In this document: positions 10,429 to 21,250 of the stretch, piece by piece
Numbering within the stretch: the first letter of the stretch is position 1
Layout of the letters: every line of letters begins with the position of its first letter
Notes under the pieces: model-generated
Told to the model about the DNA's origin: nothing
Databases searched by the model: none
What the model saw: only the letters and a program-made list of their open reading frames with translations
Source: Cyanoderma ruficeps
Lineage: Eukaryota; Chordata; Aves; Passeriformes; Timaliidae
DNA length: 64,000 nucleotides
Assembly (NCBI GenBank): GCA_008694505.1
Contig: VZDJ01000623.1
Location: forward strand, 11,034,443 to 11,098,442
Direction of reading: 5' to 3'
Program-made: the position numbers and the translations under genes

Positions 10429-12735
10429 GGAAAAAAAATCTCAAGCTTTCTCAAAGGATTATCAAACTGTATGAGATAGGAAGTTTCTTCTAGCGCTGGA
10501 ATGGTTCTTCCAATGCTACTGGAAACATTATAAGTAGTGAGGAAGAGCGTGGTACTTAAGTAAAATTGTTTTGTATCTTCACAGGATAATTAAATCAGTT
10601 GTGATCTTAAAGCTGATTCAATTTTCTTTTGATTTGCTAAATTTTACAGAAAGGAAAAATTAATGAAGTTGATACTTATAGGAAATAATCATGTAATAGG
10701 GGAGAAAAAGGGTGCTTGTTTTAGTATATTATTCATACCCAGAAAATGAAAACTAGCTGTAAGTGCTTTAGAGTAGGACTCATAGGTGAAGGAAGATTCT
10801 GCAGAAAAGTTCTGCAGAAGCAGAGAAGGCTGGACTGGAAGCTGCCATTTTGTGGGGAAGGGAAAACCAGAAATGATTCCCATGATTGTCCTCTATTATT
10901 GAGTTCACCAGCCCAAACTCTCTTTTTTTGATCCCTGCTGTAGACCAGTTCCTTGAAGATTTATCTGAGTGGCAGAGAGGGCATTTGAACAAGAAATATC
11001 CAGAAAACTAATCTGAATCTTTAGCTTAATTCATGCTAAAGTGATGAGTGACTGTGTTGTTGCTTGACTAAACCTGCCTTTTTGGAAATGCAAAGAGTAC
11101 AAAATGCTGGCAGGAGTCATATAAGGTTTTAAGCTGTTCCTACAAGCAGTTACCTAGATTAGCTGGCAGCAGAATGTTTGAACCTGCAAATAACTTTGGC
11201 AGGGCCCAATCTCTAACCATAGATTCCTGACTGTGAAATCTGTCCAGTTATTCTACTAATAATTTGAGGAATGGGGAATCACGAGGTTTCCAGGCACCAG
11301 ATGTCTGCCTGTCTTTGCTGTGGGATTTTTAGGTTGGCTTTCTGTCTGTACTACAATTTCTTTTTTCCTGGAAGTGAACACAGTTCATTTTCAGAAGGAG
11401 ATACTAAGACTTCATTAATACCCTTTTTTCTACTTTTTAGCTTTCATTATATAAGCTCCTTTTAGAAGTAGGGTTTTTGTTGTGTTACCTTTGAAAATCA
11501 TCTCATCAAGCTCCTATGATTGCCGTACAATCCATTTTGCTCATACAGATGAAAATCAAAATGCCTTACCAGGTGATTCATAATTTCCAAGCCTAACTTG
11601 TGGGTTATGCCTAGTAACAAGGATAACTGCTAAAATACAGGAAGCTGCTATTAAAAGTTTCAGATAACCAATTATAAAATATAGTGTTTGGAGAATATCA
11701 CTCACTTCAGAAATAATGTTTTGACAAGAACAGCTTCTCCTTCCCTGTTTAGCTCAGTGTAAGCTAATAAGGTTTTTTTTGGATATGAAGCTAAACTTCC
11801 AAATTCTATTTTTGCTTTTTGCTTGTAAGGATGAATGTCTATTTTGGTAGACAGTTTAGATTATGCTATGAAATATCTACTTGGATCCCAGCAATCCACT
11901 TTGTGTATCCCCACTTCAAGTAATGTCACCTTCAGCAGTATCCTTGTTTTTCCATTGCTCTTTATCTTGTGTTGTCATTTTGCATAGAGGAAGCTCCAGC
12001 TGCCCTTTACTGTAGTATGTCTTGAACCATTATAAATATTATGTGTTAAAGAAGTTTACTTCAATTAAAATAATTATCAGAAACAACAACACAGAAAGTC
12101 CAACCAAATCTATTCTCATTAAATTCATCAAGGCATTAGGAGGTCTCATCATCCTGACTCCATTTTTATTCATAGATTAGAAGAAGGAAAACAAGCATCT
12201 TGGTGTTTTCTCAAGTTCAAATGAAGTGATTCTGATGCAGGCATGTGTCTAAATCTTTTAGATGAAAAGAAAACAACAACAATTAAGCAGAAGTATCACT
12301 AACAAAAGAAAATATTTTTGGAGATAAATAGCTATTTTGTCCTTTGTAAAAATAGCCAATTTTTTTTTCTGTGACGTATCCTTAAATCATTTGTTTCCCT
12401 CTAGTTCTATGGACAGTTAAGTTGTTCCATTTTTTAAAGCTGGAATGGTTTTATTGTTTAGTGCTACTTTAATCTATTGTTATAACTAACAGCATATTTA
12501 AGGGTTCTCAGAAGCTACTGAAGTACCATTTGAATTTTCAGAATACTTATTTTCAGAAGAAAAAGGTATTTAATTCTGAAAACTTGTTTTGGTTTTCATT
12601 ATTTAGTTTAAACCTACTTTCTGTTCTTAAAATCTGTGTTATGCCTGGAGTTTATTTTTGAGAACATGATAACATTTGAACTCAACAATATGGATGAAAG
12701 GATTGCTGATAAGAATATGCAAATATAGTAATATA

Positions 12736-12762
12736 TCTGAAACTAGTATAGCTAGTTTCAGA
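12736..12762. repeat. Inverted repeat, 11-bp arms, 5-base loop
   Basis: TCTGAAACTAG (12736-12746), loop TATAG, then CTAGTTTCAGA (12752-12762). The arms match perfectly. Confidence 0.88.
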
Positions 12763-15297
12763 ACTAGATAGTTTTAATAAAAAGTTTCACACTCATTTGC
12801 CGTTTTAAAACCAGTTACCTCACAGTCAAAGTCCTTTGGGCTTTTTAGTTGAGTTGATAAAGCTCCTTTAGTACAGAGATTAGCAGTTTCCTTATTTCTT
12901 TCATTCTGTTTATTGGTTTGTAAACCTGAAGGCTCTGAATTTTATGAAAGAAAATCCTTTAATTTTGTGTATGCCTATTGATATGTGGTGGTTGCCATGG
13001 TACATATTTGGAGTGAAACTTTTTAAATACTGACTTGAGTATGATAATTTTTAGCATTCTTTTTCTAATACAATTAATCAGAAGTCTGAAAAATTTCAGG
13101 TACTTACTGAATTTAGCTTGACTGGATGTTCCAGAGGTCTAAAGTGTGGAGTTCTGACGTAAAGGTCTAAACTTCACTACATGGTCTTAACATTTCTGCA
13201 GGGCTGCACTTGAGATGCACAAACTGATTTGTGTGATGGAGCTCTGTTGAGAGTTCACTACTCCCTTTGAGTTACAAACCATTGTCTGAGAACAGCTGCT
13301 TTAATTTCTCACAATTCGTTTTAGTGCCTTCTTCCCAATTGTTTTGTACAATGCTCTGTTGTGAATAAAGTTCTATAACTTTCTATCAAATAGCTGAGTG
13401 GTTCAGGAATTATTAAAAACCTCGCATCAGTTCCCTAGGACGTTTCTGCCTCCTTTCCTAACAGTCCCTGCTGTAGAGTTCCAGCTTATTCAATGAATAA
13501 GATCATTTATGGTGGACTTGAAGATTTAGGTTGTCTAAAATGTCCCTTGAAAGTAAAGATAGATTTTGAACTCAGTTAAGGACCTTATACAAAGTTTTTG
13601 AAGAATGGAAGATCTCTCATAGGCATTCAGCAGCCTTTATTTACAACAGATGCTGCAGAATCAGTTGCCAGATAAGATGTTTAAGTCCAAGGACTCCATG
13701 CTCAGGTCTGACACAGGGTATGAGAACCTTAGGGCTGTTGTTTGTGAGTTAAACTTTGTGGGTAGATGTATTAGTAGATCTTTTTTCTTTGTGAAAATTG
13801 AGCTCTGGCAGCAGCAAATGCTGGCTTTGTTGCTTTTCTTCTGAGGAAATGCTGCTTTGAGTATGGAACCCTTGTCAGCCCGCTGATGTCATGTGTCTTT
13901 CCTGAGAATATCATATGAGATCTATGGATTGACTTTATCTGTCCCTTGATTTTACTTGGAGACCTTTTGAGGTAATGATGTGGCTAAATGGCAGGACATG
14001 TGGGACTCTGTACTGTCCAAATGTTAGTGTTACTTGGAAACCAACTAGAAAATTTGTCAGGCTGTATTCTGCTATTAAAAAAGCAAAGTTAAATGATGAT
14101 GCAATTGAGATATGAATTAGAAAGACCATATTTATAAATGAAAATAAGTTTTTCTTAGGCAGTCTGATTATCTTTCAATGAAGAAAATGTTATGTAAACC
14201 CTCTTCTTGAGTCCAACTCTTGAAACTCTTCATAGTTTGCCAGCTTTCTGAAGCTGAAATTCTGGGTGTAAATTGTTCTTCACTGATGGACTTGCATAGG
14301 GTTTTTTACTGAAGCAATACTTATAGTATTTTCTGTATGTTCAGGAAGCACTGAAAATATAAAAATGTAGATCCTCTTCACCTCTCTTTTTTTTTTTTTT
14401 GATGGCAAATATTTTGGCTTATTCATATTGTGATTAGATGTTCTGAGTGAGTATACTAGATGTGAAAAGATGTATAAAACAGAATTTTTCACCACACTGT
14501 ACTAGTGAAAAAGCACTAAAAGCACTACCCTGGGCAAAGAGAAGCTCAAGTAAATACTATAGTCAGGGATTTAAAATTTTTGCCTATTACCCTTTAGCAT
14601 TCCATATTACTTTTTTTTTTTTAAATAGGATATTTTTAAAGTCTTAGAGCTTTCTTTTAGACAGAAAGTTTTGTGGGGTTTTTTGTCTTCATTGGAGGAA
14701 TCTTAAATTCAGCCTCATGCCATTGCTATCAAAGGTACAAAATAAATGTAATTAATTTCTGTTCCCTCTTCTGGCCTTCAAGCTATGCAGAATAGATCTA
14801 TCCAGTACCTTCAAAGTACCCAAACCTGCAACTGGTTTGTGGAAATTGGGTCCTCTGGGGCCTAAGTAGAACACTTTATCTCCAGTATCCAGACCCGAGC
14901 AGTGAGTAATGGAATTTCTGAAATAACCTCTCAACAGCAATTGAAGTTTTTAGAAAGGAAACAACAGTGATATTTTGTGATAACTTTTGAGTACATTCAG
15001 TTGCAGCTGATGTATAATCTGTTAGTGTGATACAAGGAGAGCTGTACATTTCACACCACTAGTAGACAGTGTACAAAAATGGTTTCATTTTTTTACTTGG
15101 GCTTCCTGATAATCCTCTTTGTAGTACAGTTCAGAAAAGGAGAACTGAAATGACCAAATTGTTTAAAAATAATTGAAATAATACAAGTTTGCTTGAAACT
15201 AAGGTGCAAAGTCAGCTATGCCTGGCAACTTGTCTTGATAGCAATCACTTAAGAACTATTATGTATTCTTTTGTTGTTGTCTTGTTTTTTTTTTAAG

Positions 15298-15406
15298 CTG
15301 GACCTGTGATCTGCAGAATGCTAACATACCCTCCAACTCGAAGAGCCTTAATTGTGGGTTGTGGTCTGCAGATGTTTCAACAACTGTCAGGGATTAACAC
15401 CGTCAT
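15298..15406 (+). CDS. SLC2A13: SLC2A13 internal exon: loop 6-7 end and TM7
   Basis: This 109-base exon encodes part of HMIT, a 12-span major-facilitator transporter of the GLUT family that moves myo-inositol with protons across the cell membrane, mainly in neurons and glia. The acceptor is a long T tract then AAG at 15295-15297; the donor is GTATGT at 15407-15412. The exon starts in phase 1 (CT completing Ala) and ends with AT of a Met codon. The 35 whole codons include [18 protein letters not shown] and [19 protein letters not shown] is the TM7 substrate-site signature of sugar transporters, and the [10 protein letters not shown] region is nearly identical to mammalian HMIT as I recall it (Thr for Ser before YPP, Val for Ile after INT). 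This is roughly residue 315-350 of about 650. The paralogues SLC2A10 and SLC2A12 are less likely given the match. Confidence 0.96.
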
Positions 15407-16379
15407 GTATGTATTTCCCAATTGCTTCTTTTTATAAAGTATTAGAAAAAATCAGTTAGACCATTAGCAGTTATAGATGGTCTTCTGGGCAAAGTCTGAA
15501 AGGCAAAAAATGCAGTGTGAGAGCTGGAATGCTGGTTTGAAATCCAGATGTTGACATATTTGGCATCACAGTAAATTGGTACAAGAGGATGTTGGTGTAG
15601 GGATAAACATTTCTATAGGCATGAGAAGACAAACCGTATTCTGAGAGATGCATTATTGTGTTTCTGGTCAAGGCTATGTATGTCTGGACAAGAAAGCACA
15701 TTTATGGTTTGAATTTGTGTGCTAATAGACCACAATAAGGTGAGGATTAGATTAACCATGATCTAATGTTAATGAGGTGGAACATTACTGCGAAGTGCTA
15801 AAGGAAACTGAGGGAAGAAACATTTCCTGTTTTTTCATGGTTATGTTGTTATGTGTATGAAGACTCAGTAAACGTGGAAGTGAAGGATGATATATTGAGT
15901 TTTCTGACAAGCTGTCAGCTTGTAACAGGAGGAGCTCTTGAGAAATGTGCAATGTGCAAGACCTTGTTTAAGATGAAATTATTGTTGGGCTGCCCTACAG
16001 GACTAATCATAATGAATATGGTTGACATATTGTTTTAAGAGCAAGTATAAAATATGTTGCCATAGCATTTTACTGAGAAAACTATGCCTAAGGGAGCATG
16101 CATCTTAGGAAATTGTTAAAAGGAACAGCTAAAAGGATAAGGCTTTTAGTGGTATCAAGAGCTACCATATTAAATATTAGAGTAAACACTGCCATCTGTC
16201 ATACTGGAAGAAAAAATGCCCCAGACTCAGTATTATTAAACTGCAAAGGAGGGAAGTCTGTAACAGGTAAAGAAAGACTTCATAAAGTAGGAATTGTAAG
16301 CCAGTGTGGGAACTTGGACACAAACTGGTAACTTATGTGTGAAAGCCAGAAGACAGGCATAGGAAGAGCTTTGATAAAT

Positions 16380-17810
16380 TTTTCAGACTTATAAGAATCA
16401 AGAAACCTAACAGTCTCCAGGTCCAGTAAGTATCAAGACATTGGGAGTATACTAGGAGAAGATAAGTGTTCAGCACCAAATCTCACAAAGACACTTTTTG
16501 CATTTGTGTTAATTATAGCGGTTATAGAAAAGCTTTTTGTGCTAGAGCCTACTTAAGGTGTCTCAGGTGGTCTGCTTGACACTCAAGTATTATGGGGAAA
16601 ACTTCTAGAGCAAGCTGATTAAAAAATAACAAATTAATCAGGGTACACTCAACCGGTCTGAAGTAATTTGCATCCATAATGACTGAATTTGGAATGTAGC
16701 ATAGTTTACATGAAGCTACAGCCCAGAAAGTTTTATATCTGTCTTTATAAAAATTGATTAAAACTTCATAGCATCAAATAAGATGTGTGCTTATAAATAT
16801 GAAAAGTGAGCATGCACATGTACAATATAGAATAACAAAGAAGAGCCAACATGATTGTTGTAGACAGATTATAGCTTGCTTGGATGTGCGTCCATGGTTA
16901 TGTTAGAACTGTAAATCCCACATGAATTAACTATCCTAAGCAACCAGGACAGCTTCAGTCAGAGTTTCTTGGAGAAATCAGTCAGAACATAGTCACAAAA
17001 GTAAGTGAGAAGTCCTGTCAGGTAAACAACTATTTAAGGAAAAAAAAAAAAAAAAAAAGATGAGAATAGAAGATCAGTTATCACAAACCAAGAATAGACT
17101 CCTACAATGATCTATATGAAGATCTTTGCTGCTTTAATAAATCTGTGAAAGGGACTAAACAACAAAATAATGGCTTGTATTCATGCAGCATTCACAATAT
17201 AAAGGTCCCCCAAATCTGTGAACATGAACAGTTGTGGGAAGATAATGCAAGATAACAAATTAGTGGAATAGCAAGTGCATTAACTATTCAATGTTATTCA
17301 ATAATGCCTGCAGGAGGGAACTGGGTAAATAACATGCATGGCAGTCTAAATTGTGACTACTCAAAAAAGAGGGCTTGCAATTGCATTATCACTCTATACA
17401 AACATCATGACGACATCCATGGCCAATCTAGAATAGTACAAACAGTTGCAGATGTCCTTTCTTTTAATAAGAACAAACCAGGTTATAGGTGGGGAAAGAG
17501 ATACCTGTGTTTGAACAGGATGATCAGAGCTCTGCAGCTTGGAAAAAAATGAGGTCAGAAGAAATATAAGAGGTATATAAAGCTGCTAATGTTATGGAGA
17601 GGATGGAGAAAGCATGGTTATTCATCATTTCTTCTAACACATTTTTGATGACTCCTAGCTCTTACCCAGCAGTAGGTTTAAATTAAGCATTTTTTCATGC
17701 AACACATAATTACATATTGGAACTCATTGCCACAGGATGTTACAGATGCCAAATGTAGAAATACATTTAGAAGTTAATTAGGGAAACTTACATAATAAAC
17801 ATTATTAAAA
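16380..17810 (+). mobile_element. Ancient CR1/L3-like LINE, ORF2 end
   Basis: The 3' half is the clearest part. At about 17380-17430 ATTATCACTCTATACAAACA and AATCTAGAATAGTA echo the CR1 segment that encodes PLYxxLxRPHLEY. At about 17560-17640 TAAGAGGTATATAAAGCTG, ATGGAGAGGATGGAGAAAGC and CATTTCTTCTAACACA follow the block after the ORF2 end. At 17670-17760 GCAGTAGGTTTAAATTAAGC, TTTTTCATGCAACACATAAT and GGAACTCATTGCCACAGGAT are hallmarks of old amniote CR1/L3-type elements. Further upstream, AAGAGCCAACATGATTGTTG near 16840 resembles an earlier ORF2 segment, so the insertion may start near 16380; that part is weak. All frames are broken. It is far more diverged than the CR1 copies at 9577 and 42067 and probably predates birds. 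Confidence 0.65.
17040..17058. repeat. Poly(A) run
   Basis: A run of A of about 19 bases inside the ancient LINE-like region. It is probably a later slippage expansion rather than a retroposon tail. Confidence 0.8.
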
Positions 17811-19365
17811 TGTTATGAAATGTGGTGTGCATGCAATCTCTGGCCAAGGACAGTCATTCTCACAATTTGGTTCTCGCTACTTTGGGATGCCTTATTAGGC
17901 TAGAACAAAAAATTGACAGTTCAGTTATGTCACTGGTAGGTTGACTTTGTTTATTTTAAACTTACTATGTTTTAAAATCTCAAACTCCTTTCTATGTAGG
18001 AGGTTTTACAAATAGTTTGGAATTGACCTAATTTGCTTGAGGATGTGTAGGAGGATAGAATTACAACTATAAAATGTGGTTGAATCTTAGCTTTAAAATA
18101 ATAAAATGCCTATAATAAACACATGAAGGCACTGTTGTTAAAGGACTGGATTGTCAACCATTTGCAATATCCAGTTTCTTTTAATACTCCAGTATAGCTA
18201 AAGTTTTAGTTATCAGGCATTGCAAGACAAACATTCTCCTATGAAAGTACATTTTTCAAATACAAGTAAGCAGCTTGTCTGTTGATGGTTTGCTTACATA
18301 CAAATTGGTGATTGCCTTTTAATGCAGTAATTAGGTGGTACCTTAAGGATCTGTCAGATTGTATTAACTCTCTAAACGCTACTTTTCTCTTCACAATGTT
18401 TAATTGTGTCATTCTGGGATTGCTGTTCTCTTGCAGCATGAAAGCAGGCATTGGTTGTGGTTGCATAGGGTCTAGCATTGTATGGACGTTCCTTCAAGGA
18501 AGAAACCTTCCTGATTTCTCAAAAACAGACATGAAAAGTATTTTGACAGTGGCTATTCACTGTACCTTTGCTGCTACTGTAAATCCTTGTTTATTGGCCC
18601 TTTTTAGGCCATAGATGAAGAGGCTGATGACCCCAACTTGCAGTTGCCTGGCTTTCCATGGCAGAGAATTTAGCCTCTGGTTGCCCTCTGACTAGTTAGC
18701 TTAACATGGCAGCATCCATGATGAGCCCTGACTTGTTCCAATCTTCTCGCTTGTGATTTTTCTGCTCTTTCTGTTGTAAAATAATTTGTTTAATCTTACA
18801 TTTTACTGTAAGAAAAGTGAGACCATCAGTGAATTTGTGTGTGTCTGAAAAGCTCATTTAACCCCCCCATAATCAAATTACAAAGGGACAGGAAAATATA
18901 AAAAATAACAGAATTGTAGAATGATTTAATACTTCCCCAATTCGTATATGCTTTACTGAGTAACTTATCAAGTTTAGGAAAGAAAAACTTGAATCAAAAA
19001 TTTTGGGTGTTAGAGGAATTTTGCAGAAGTTTAAAAATAGTCACTGGGCTTACCCAGTAGAAGAAGAGATGCTAAAAAGCAAAAATTACCTACAAGAAAC
19101 ACATGGAGATAGCAATTAAAATCTAGAGCATCCATGCTTAATAATTCATTAATCTAGTATAAATTTTCTGTTATAAACTGGATATCAGTAATAAAGCCAG
19201 TGAGAGCAATGAAGTCCATGTGTAGTTGGAGTAGTTGGAGTTCTCTTTAGGATGGGGAGAAGTGCTATGAGAATTGTTGAAGGCTGTGCTCAGGCCTTTT
19301 CATTGTGCAATAAACTGGTCTGTTTTTTGCAAAGAAATAGTTTCATATCATATTTGAATCACATT

Positions 19366-19391
19366 TGTTATACACATGTATGTGTATAACA
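19366..19391. repeat. 26-bp palindrome, 2-base centre
   Basis: TGTTATACACAT at 19366-19377 is the exact reverse complement of ATGTGTATAACA at 19380-19391, with GT between them. No mismatch. No function can be assigned. Confidence 0.92.
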
Positions 19392-20919
19392 TCCAGCCAT
19401 GAGGAACCAGAAACTCATCACGAACAGGATGTTACTGAATTGCTGAGAACAGTATGTGGAGCAACCTCTGCATTGAGGAGGTGGATCTAAAAGAGAAGCA
19501 AAATGTAAAAATAGGCTAAGGAGATTGTGACTGTCACAGGAACAAACTCTAGTATGATAAATTTAGTCAGCAAAAGAATAAAGCTCAGTGACCTATTGCT
19601 TTGATTCCTTTTTTTTCCCCCAAGAACAAGGGTATCACTGCTGTCTGAGGGAGTGCCTGACGCAGAACAAACATTTCCTTTTCGTCATGGCTTTTTCCAG
19701 CTTAACTGACCTGTTAAAGTTGTACTATTTTAGACAAGCATCTCTCACACTGGTGTGAGCAGGTCTGAAATGGTTTAACTTCTCAGTTTCTTATCATTCT
19801 AGTGTTTTTTCATCTTGAAAACAGAAGCTCACTGTTTCAAGTCTGGAGCTCAAATCTGGTTGGCAGGAGACTGAGAAAGGCCTTGTGAAGGAAGTTATAT
19901 TGCAGGGGAGTGCTTACTACAAGTTAGCTTTTTAGTAGTAAGGTATCCCAGAATTTGGTTAAATCAGTGATGTTAAGATATTTTCAAGCCCAAAGTTGCC
20001 CATAGGTAAAACTTGGGGGAAGAGGACCATTTTGAGGTAAAATTTGAAATTAATTTTTCCTATTAGTTTCTTATTTAAAAAAAAGGAAGAAGTTCCATTT
20101 TTGGGGGGTAGGAGGAAGAGGGGACTTAAAGGATTTGAAATTTCACATTGTGTGATGAAAACCATCAATGCATGTTTTATCTCTGTGCTCATGTTCCTGC
20201 AGAAGTAGGACTTCTGAAAACATTTCTGGTAACGTGCAGCTTTGTGGCAGTAAAAAAACCTCCAAACCATGGGGAAGAAAGGTTTTGGAAAAAATCCCAA
20301 GTTACCTTGAATACTAGGCAGTAATTTAGCCATAATTGGAGGGAGTTCAGTATTGTCTTGTCAGAATTGCTTGCAGGTGGTATGACCTGCGTTGGAGATT
20401 CTGCTGCTCTTTAAAAGGTTTGGTGTCTGTTCCCAAAGACTGTCTCTGCCCTCAAGACTATAAATCTGACCTAAGATTGAAGAGATAGCTGTATCATCTT
20501 GATTATTCCTCCTCTCACAATACTTTAAGAGGACTTGATGAAAGCCAGACAAAATACTTTGTTCTACAGTTGAAACACTAAGTTTGATGTGGTGCTAATT
20601 CTGTAATTTGCCATTATCTTTCCACATTGTGTTAGAAAAGCTTTCTGCAACAGGAAAGTGGTATAATGCGTCAACAGGGAGAGCATATGCCCTTCAGCAT
20701 TTTTGCTAAGCTATTTGCAGGTGTGTATGATCTGTTATTCCTATTTAATAAAATGCTTTTTTATTTCTGAGATATCTTTGCATCTCAGATGCAAAACTAA
20801 CTAACTTAACTAAAAGTTGTGAATCCACATATAAAATGTGTTGGTGTTTGGATTTGGTCCTCGGATGCTTTTGAGTTCTAACAGTGTTGCTTTTTTAATT
20901 TATGCAAGCAAACAAAAGA

Positions 20920-21250
20920 ATGGGAAAAAAGGATGATTAAAAAAAAGCATCTTTTTTTCAGCTGGAAAGTATAGGGAGGAGAATAAAATACTATATGAAG
21001 AAGGAAAAAAGCTCAGAATAATGAGAGAGGGAAAAGAAGCTGGATAAAAGAAGACAAATACAAAAGCAGACAAGAGGAGGTTATGTAACAAGTGGAAAAT
21101 TAGGGTTTGAAGATAAGAATATTAGAGCAATTAATACGAAAAGTGAAAAAATATTGTATTGAATGTAAATGAGGGAATGAAAGAAAATAGGACTGAGGCT
21201 GGGAAAGAAGTCAGGATACTTCTGGAGTTTAATAGAGACCAAAGAGAGAT
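20920..21250 (+). repeat. Purine-rich low-complexity block
   Basis: The plus strand is dominated by A and G with motifs such as GGGAGGAGAATAAAA, GAAGAAGGAAAAAAG, GAGAGAGGGAAAAGAAG and GAGGGAATGAAAGAAAATAGG. The complementary strand therefore shows phenylalanine/serine-rich open frames (20900-21091 and 21081-21266) that are compositional and not genes. Confidence 0.6.

Larger units (their letters stand above)
691..15297 (+). other. SLC2A13: SLC2A13 intron, 5' part outside the window
   Basis: AT-rich non-coding DNA between the LTR and the first visible exon. No exon of the gene was recognised here; the preceding exon, which must end in phase 1 with a G, is presumably to the left of the window. 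It contains CR1 fragments at about 6107-6425, 6830-7345 and 9577-10285, short inverted repeats (3647-3669, 5920-5950, 12736-12762), a 15-bp tandem duplication (4995-5024) and homopolymers. The stretches 691-3640, 5030-5900, 7350-9570 and 10440-15290 hold nothing else I could identify. Open frames in them, such as 4038-4448 (+, 136 codons), resemble no protein I know and lack supporting signals. Confidence 0.85.
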
